Shown one piece after another: positions 60,439-64,000 of a stretch of 64,000 nt of DNA. The DNA lies in NCBI GenBank assembly GCA_947589345.1, contig CANQAC010000002.1:41692-105691 (forward strand). Reading direction: 5' to 3'. The number at the start of each line of letters is the position of its first letter. The first letter of the stretch is position 1. The notes under the pieces are model-generated. The model had not been told where the DNA came from and did not search any database. It saw nothing but the letters and a program-made list of their open reading frames with translations. The position numbers and the translations under genes are program-made. The DNA comes from an uncultured Akkermansia sp. (GTDB taxonomy: Bacteria; Verrucomicrobiota; Verrucomicrobiia; Verrucomicrobiales; Akkermansiaceae).

Positions 60439-61359
60439 ATGGAGAAAATTTTGATCATTAAGCATGGTGCGCTTGGGGATCTGGTTCTGGCTTTGGGTAC
60501 CATGCAGGTTATCAAGCGTGATCACCCACGGGCGGAGTTTTGGTTGCTCACCACGCCGGGATTGGTTTCCATTGCCAGACAATTCGGTATCTTTTCCGGG
60601 TTCATTGAAGACAAGCGAGGCGGTTTGTACAGCAGCATAAAGGTGCTGCTGCGCGTGCTTCATTTGCGCTTTTCCAGAATATATGATTTTCAGCAGACGC
60701 AGCGCAGCCATACCTATCGCAACATACTGCGCGTGATGTTTCCCGCCGGGGTCTACGAGTGGGTGGAGGCTACGAAGAACGCCGCTACGCAGCATACGTT
60801 CACCAAAAAGATGTCGTTGAGTCTCGGTCATTGTTCATCCTGCGCGATCCGCTTGGTGTGGGAAAAAACAGACCTGTGTTGCATGCGCGGGGAGGGAAAA
60901 TATTTCGACCGGCTACCCGAAAAATACGTCTTGCTCATTCCCGGTTGTTCGGCCAAGAATGCGTACAAGCGCTGGCCGGCGGCAAACTATGGTGAAGTAG
61001 CGGATCGCCTCGCTAAGATGGGAATACATTCTGTCGTTCTCGGTACACAAGCAGAGGCTGCCGAAGGCGAGGAGATTTCTTCCGGTCGAGAATATGTCGT
61101 CAATATGATCGGATTGACGAGTTTACAAGACGTTCCCCAGGTTGCGATGCGTTCCTTAGCGGTGTTAGGCAATGATACGGGACCGACTCACATGGCTGCC
61201 ATGAGCGGAGTGTTCACGATTGGATTATTTGACCATCGCAATGCCGCCAGTGTGTTGTTAGGCGATAAAAGCGTGAGCATGGTTTCGGAAGGTACAGTCG
61301 ACCAGATCGCTGTCAATGAGGTGTGGGAAAAACTACTCCCGGTTGTGGAGAGGAGTTGA
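60439..61359 (+). CDS. Glycosyltransferase family 9 (LPS heptosyltransferase-like)
   Basis: MEKILIIKHGALGDLVLALGTMQVIKRDHPRAEFWLLT; IPGCSAKNAYKRWP; GNDTGPTHMAAMSG. Confidence 0.9.
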   Translation: MEKILIIKHGALGDLVLALGTMQVIKRDHPRAEFWLLTTPGLVSIARQFGIFSGFIEDKRGGLYSSIKVLLRVLHLRFSRIYDFQQTQRSHTYRNILRVMFPAGVYEWVEATKNAATQHTFTKKMSLSLGHCSSCAIRLVWEKTDLCCMRGEGKYFDRLPEKYVLLIPGCSAKNAYKRWPAANYGEVADRLAKMGIHSVVLGTQAEAAEGEEISSGREYVVNMIGLTSLQDVPQVAMRSLAVLGNDTGPTHMAAMSGVFTIGLFDHRNAASVLLGDKSVSMVSEGTVDQIAVNEVWEKLLPVVERS

Positions 61360-61360
61360 T

Positions 61361-63310
61361 TCACTGATTTGTTTTGTCAGATGAATCGATTTGCTCGCTC
61401 AGTTCGATCCAGCGCGAGTAGAGAGATTCACTTTCCTGGTCAAGTTGTTGGTATTCTTCAGAGAGGGCGTGTAACCTTTTCGCGTCAGCGACTACATCCG
61501 GGTCGACCAGCAGCTTGGCGATTTCCGCTCTCCGCTCCTCCCGTAACGCGATAGCATTTTCTGTCTTTTGCAGTTCAATTTTAGCGGGATTAATGGTACG
61601 TGCCCGACGCTCGCGTTCCTGAGCTCGTTCTCGCCGCAAAGCTCGCCGATTTTTCTCATTTGTTCGAGGAGTTGAGGCAGGTAGAACGTCACAAATTTTC
61701 TCGCCTTCGATTTTCTCAAGATATTGACTCACGTTGCCATAGAAGAGACGTGGGTTATGTCCCGGACGAAACTCCAGTACTTTATTGACGAGCGGGTCCA
61801 AGAAGCTTCGGTTATGGGAAACGATGCAAAAAGAACCCGGGTACTCGGCCAGTGCTCGTTGCAGAACGTCTTGACTTTCAAAGTCCAGATGGTTGGTCGG
61901 TTCATCCATGATCAGGAAGTTTGCCGGGCGTAGCAGCATGCAAACCAGCGCTACGCGTGACTTCTCTCCGCCAGAGAGGATGCTGATGCGTTTGAAAACG
62001 TCATCTCCACGAAATAAGAAGCAACCCAGTATGTTACGCGCGATGGGGAGCGTTTCTCGCGAAGCTGCCTTTTCAACGCATTCCAATACGGTCTGCTTGG
62101 GATCCAGTACATCTGCATGTGTTTGCGAGAAAAAGGCGGCTTGCGTATGGTGACCAAACCTCACCTCACCTGAATCAACTTCTTCTGTCATAGATATCAA
62201 CCTTGTAAATGTTGATTTACCGGCACCGTTCACGCCGACAATGGCGATGCGGTCGCCCTTTTCCATACGGAAGTCGAAATCTCTGAGCAGGTGTACCTGT
62301 CCGTACGACTTGCATGCTTTTTGCATCTCAACCACTGTGGCGCCGCCAAGCGGCGCCGGAGGAAACCGAAAAGACATAATATCTTCCTCAGTTTCTTCTT
62401 CAATTAGTTCAATTTTTTCGAGCTGTTTAAGGCGACTTTGGGCTTGGGCGGCCTTGCTGGCTTTGTAACGAAAGCGGTCGACGAAAGCCCGTGCTTTTTC
62501 AATTTCTCTCTTCTGATTTTTAGCAGCTCTCTTTTGAGCCTCGCGGCGGGCTGCACTTTCCTTCAGGTAGTACGAAAAATTGCCGGCATATTGCTCGGCG
62601 CGGCCGTGGTGCAGAGCAAGGGTACGAGATACGAGTGCATCCAGCAAGGCCACATCATGCGAGATGATGCAAATTGCTCCGCGATAGCCACGGAGGTATT
62701 GTTCCATCCACCGCTGGCTCGGCAGATCCAGGTGGTTGGTCGGTTCGTCAAGCAGCAACACTTCCGGCTCCTGAAGTAACAATTTCCCCAGTGCAATGCG
62801 CATTTGCCAACCACCGGAAAACTCTCCACAATCGCGTGCAAAATCTTCTTCCTCAAAGCCTAAGCCGCGAAGAATCGTTTCTGCCCGCGGTCGTAACGAG
62901 TGGGCATCACAATCGTGCAAAATCAGTTCTAAGCGTCCCAATTCTTCCACAATGTCGCGATAGCCGGGATGATCTGGTTTAATTTTTTGAAGGTCTGCGG
63001 ATAATACATCAATCTGCTGGGTTAGCTGTGCAATATTGTTTGCTGAATTGAGCAGCTCTTGTAACAACGACGTGCCTGAAATGTGGATGCCTTCCTGAGG
63101 CAGGTAGCCCACGCGCGTATGGTGTGGCAAAATAATTCGACCTGCATCTGGCTGCATGTGGCCGATGATGCACTTCATGAGCGTAGATTTACCTGCGCCA
63201 TTATGGCCGGCAAAAGCTACACGCTCCCCCCGCTTTACCACAAAGGAGAGCTCATCAAACAGAATCCTTGAGCCAAAGGCTACGCGAAGTCCCTGTACGG
63301 CAAATTCCAT
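61361..63310 (-). CDS. ABC-F family ATP-binding protein
   Basis: Two ABC cassettes: GHNGAGKSTLMK/LLLDEPTNHLDL and GVNGAGKSTFTR/LSGGEKSRVAL/LIMDEPTNHLDF, no TM segments. Confidence 0.94.
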   Translation of the reverse strand: MEFAVQGLRVAFGSRILFDELSFVVKRGERVAFAGHNGAGKSTLMKCIIGHMQPDAGRIILPHHTRVGYLPQEGIHISGTSLLQELLNSANNIAQLTQQIDVLSADLQKIKPDHPGYRDIVEELGRLELILHDCDAHSLRPRAETILRGLGFEEEDFARDCGEFSGGWQMRIALGKLLLQEPEVLLLDEPTNHLDLPSQRWMEQYLRGYRGAICIISHDVALLDALVSRTLALHHGRAEQYAGNFSYYLKESAARREAQKRAAKNQKREIEKARAFVDRFRYKASKAAQAQSRLKQLEKIELIEEETEEDIMSFRFPPAPLGGATVVEMQKACKSYGQVHLLRDFDFRMEKGDRIAIVGVNGAGKSTFTRLISMTEEVDSGEVRFGHHTQAAFFSQTHADVLDPKQTVLECVEKAASRETLPIARNILGCFLFRGDDVFKRISILSGGEKSRVALVCMLLRPANFLIMDEPTNHLDFESQDVLQRALAEYPGSFCIVSHNRSFLDPLVNKVLEFRPGHNPRLFYGNVSQYLEKIEGEKICDVLPASTPRTNEKNRRALRRERAQERERRARTINPAKIELQKTENAIALREERRAEIAKLLVDPDVVADAKRLHALSEEYQQLDQESESLYSRWIELSEQIDSSDKTNQ

Positions 63311-63313
63311 GCC

Positions 63314-63841
63314 TTACCTAGCATCAAGCGCAGCATTCCAAGTGCTGATGTTTTTCTCTTGCTCAGTGAAAAGGTCTGAACAATCATCGTGAATCTCAAT
63401 GGCGATGATTTTATCCCCTTGAGTCACAGCGTTTACCACATCTTGATCCCGCGTACTCTCGATCGAGCCGAAGATAGTATGCTTGCCGTTAAGCCATTCT
63501 GTGGGTACGTGAGTGATAAAAAATTGAGAGCCGTTGGTGCCATGCCCCATCCAATCCAGTCCTGCATTGGCCATGGCCAGTAATCCGGGCCTATCAAATT
63601 TAAGCGAGGGGAGGCATTCGTCATCAAACTTATACCCCGGTCCACCGCACCCTGTTCCTTCCGGATCACCCCCTTGAATCATGAAATCTGCTATGACGCG
63701 GTGAAAGGTTAATCCATCATAGAATCCGCGCTTCGCCAGGTTCAAGAAGTTCGCCGCTGTCACTGGAGTCCGGGATGCAAATACCGTGAGGTGGATGTCT
63801 CCCTTGCTCGTCCTCAGGGTGATATGTTTGTCAGTTGCCAT
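63314..63841 (-). CDS. Peptidyl-prolyl cis-trans isomerase (cyclophilin type)
   Basis: [43 protein letters not shown]; start placed at MATDKHI. Confidence 0.94.
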   Translation of the reverse strand: MATDKHITLRTSKGDIHLTVFASRTPVTAANFLNLAKRGFYDGLTFHRVIADFMIQGGDPEGTGCGGPGYKFDDECLPSLKFDRPGLLAMANAGLDWMGHGTNGSQFFITHVPTEWLNGKHTIFGSIESTRDQDVVNAVTQGDKIIAIEIHDDCSDLFTEQEKNISTWNAALDAR

Positions 63842-64000
63842 GCCTGCAGCATACCAGCCTTGGAAAGCCTTGACAAGCCAAAAAGCGTGATTCCTAGGGC
63901 AACTCTGCCTCAGCATGCTCGTCCAGGGCAAACGCATTAGAAAAATGGATTCATTTTAAGGGAGGAGACAAGAGGGTCACTGATGTCCCAAATCGTTGCC

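Noticed and set aside
1-64000. CRISPR arrays, tRNA and rRNA genes
   Set aside because: No regularly spaced repeats, and no cloverleaf or rRNA sequence recognised by eye; a tRNAscan/CRISPR search would be decisive.

Overview
The window is a bacterial chromosome segment. Gene content and the SPFH/TM2/Na+-decarboxylase/heptose genes suggest a Gram-negative, possibly Verrucomicrobia/PVC-like lineage (inference). The left end (1-8.5 kb) is an accessory island: an SNF2-type helicase, a large DPPY N6-adenine methyltransferase, a type III Res-like helicase that runs off the left edge, and a divergent tyrosine integrase. The rest is mostly housekeeping: gmk, yicC, holB, pheA, trpS, queG, mutS, kbl, sdaA, rpoD, fba, pyrC, menA/menC, ribD, mfd, bamA, argS, a Na+-pumping biotin decarboxylase operon, SPFH/TM2 genes, the ADP-heptose operon, an ABC-F protein and a PPIase. 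The most notable signal is non-coding. A cluster of four consensus DnaA boxes lies in an AT-rich intergenic gap at 35.30-35.39 kb. Two perfect parS-like palindromes (TGTTCCACGTGGAACA) flank argS at 46.4 and 48.26 kb. Hand-sampled GC skew changes from C-rich to G-rich on the + strand between the left and right parts of the window, independent of gene strand. Together these suggest the chromosomal replication origin and its partition region are here. Other leads are a 6S-like RNA upstream of argS, RpoD with a histone H1-like Lys-rich tail and a tandem sigma1.1-like domain, a decayed rsgA remnant, an exported UGSC-like fusion protein and an internally repeated 719-aa orphan. No computation or database search was run; family names rest on motif recognition.
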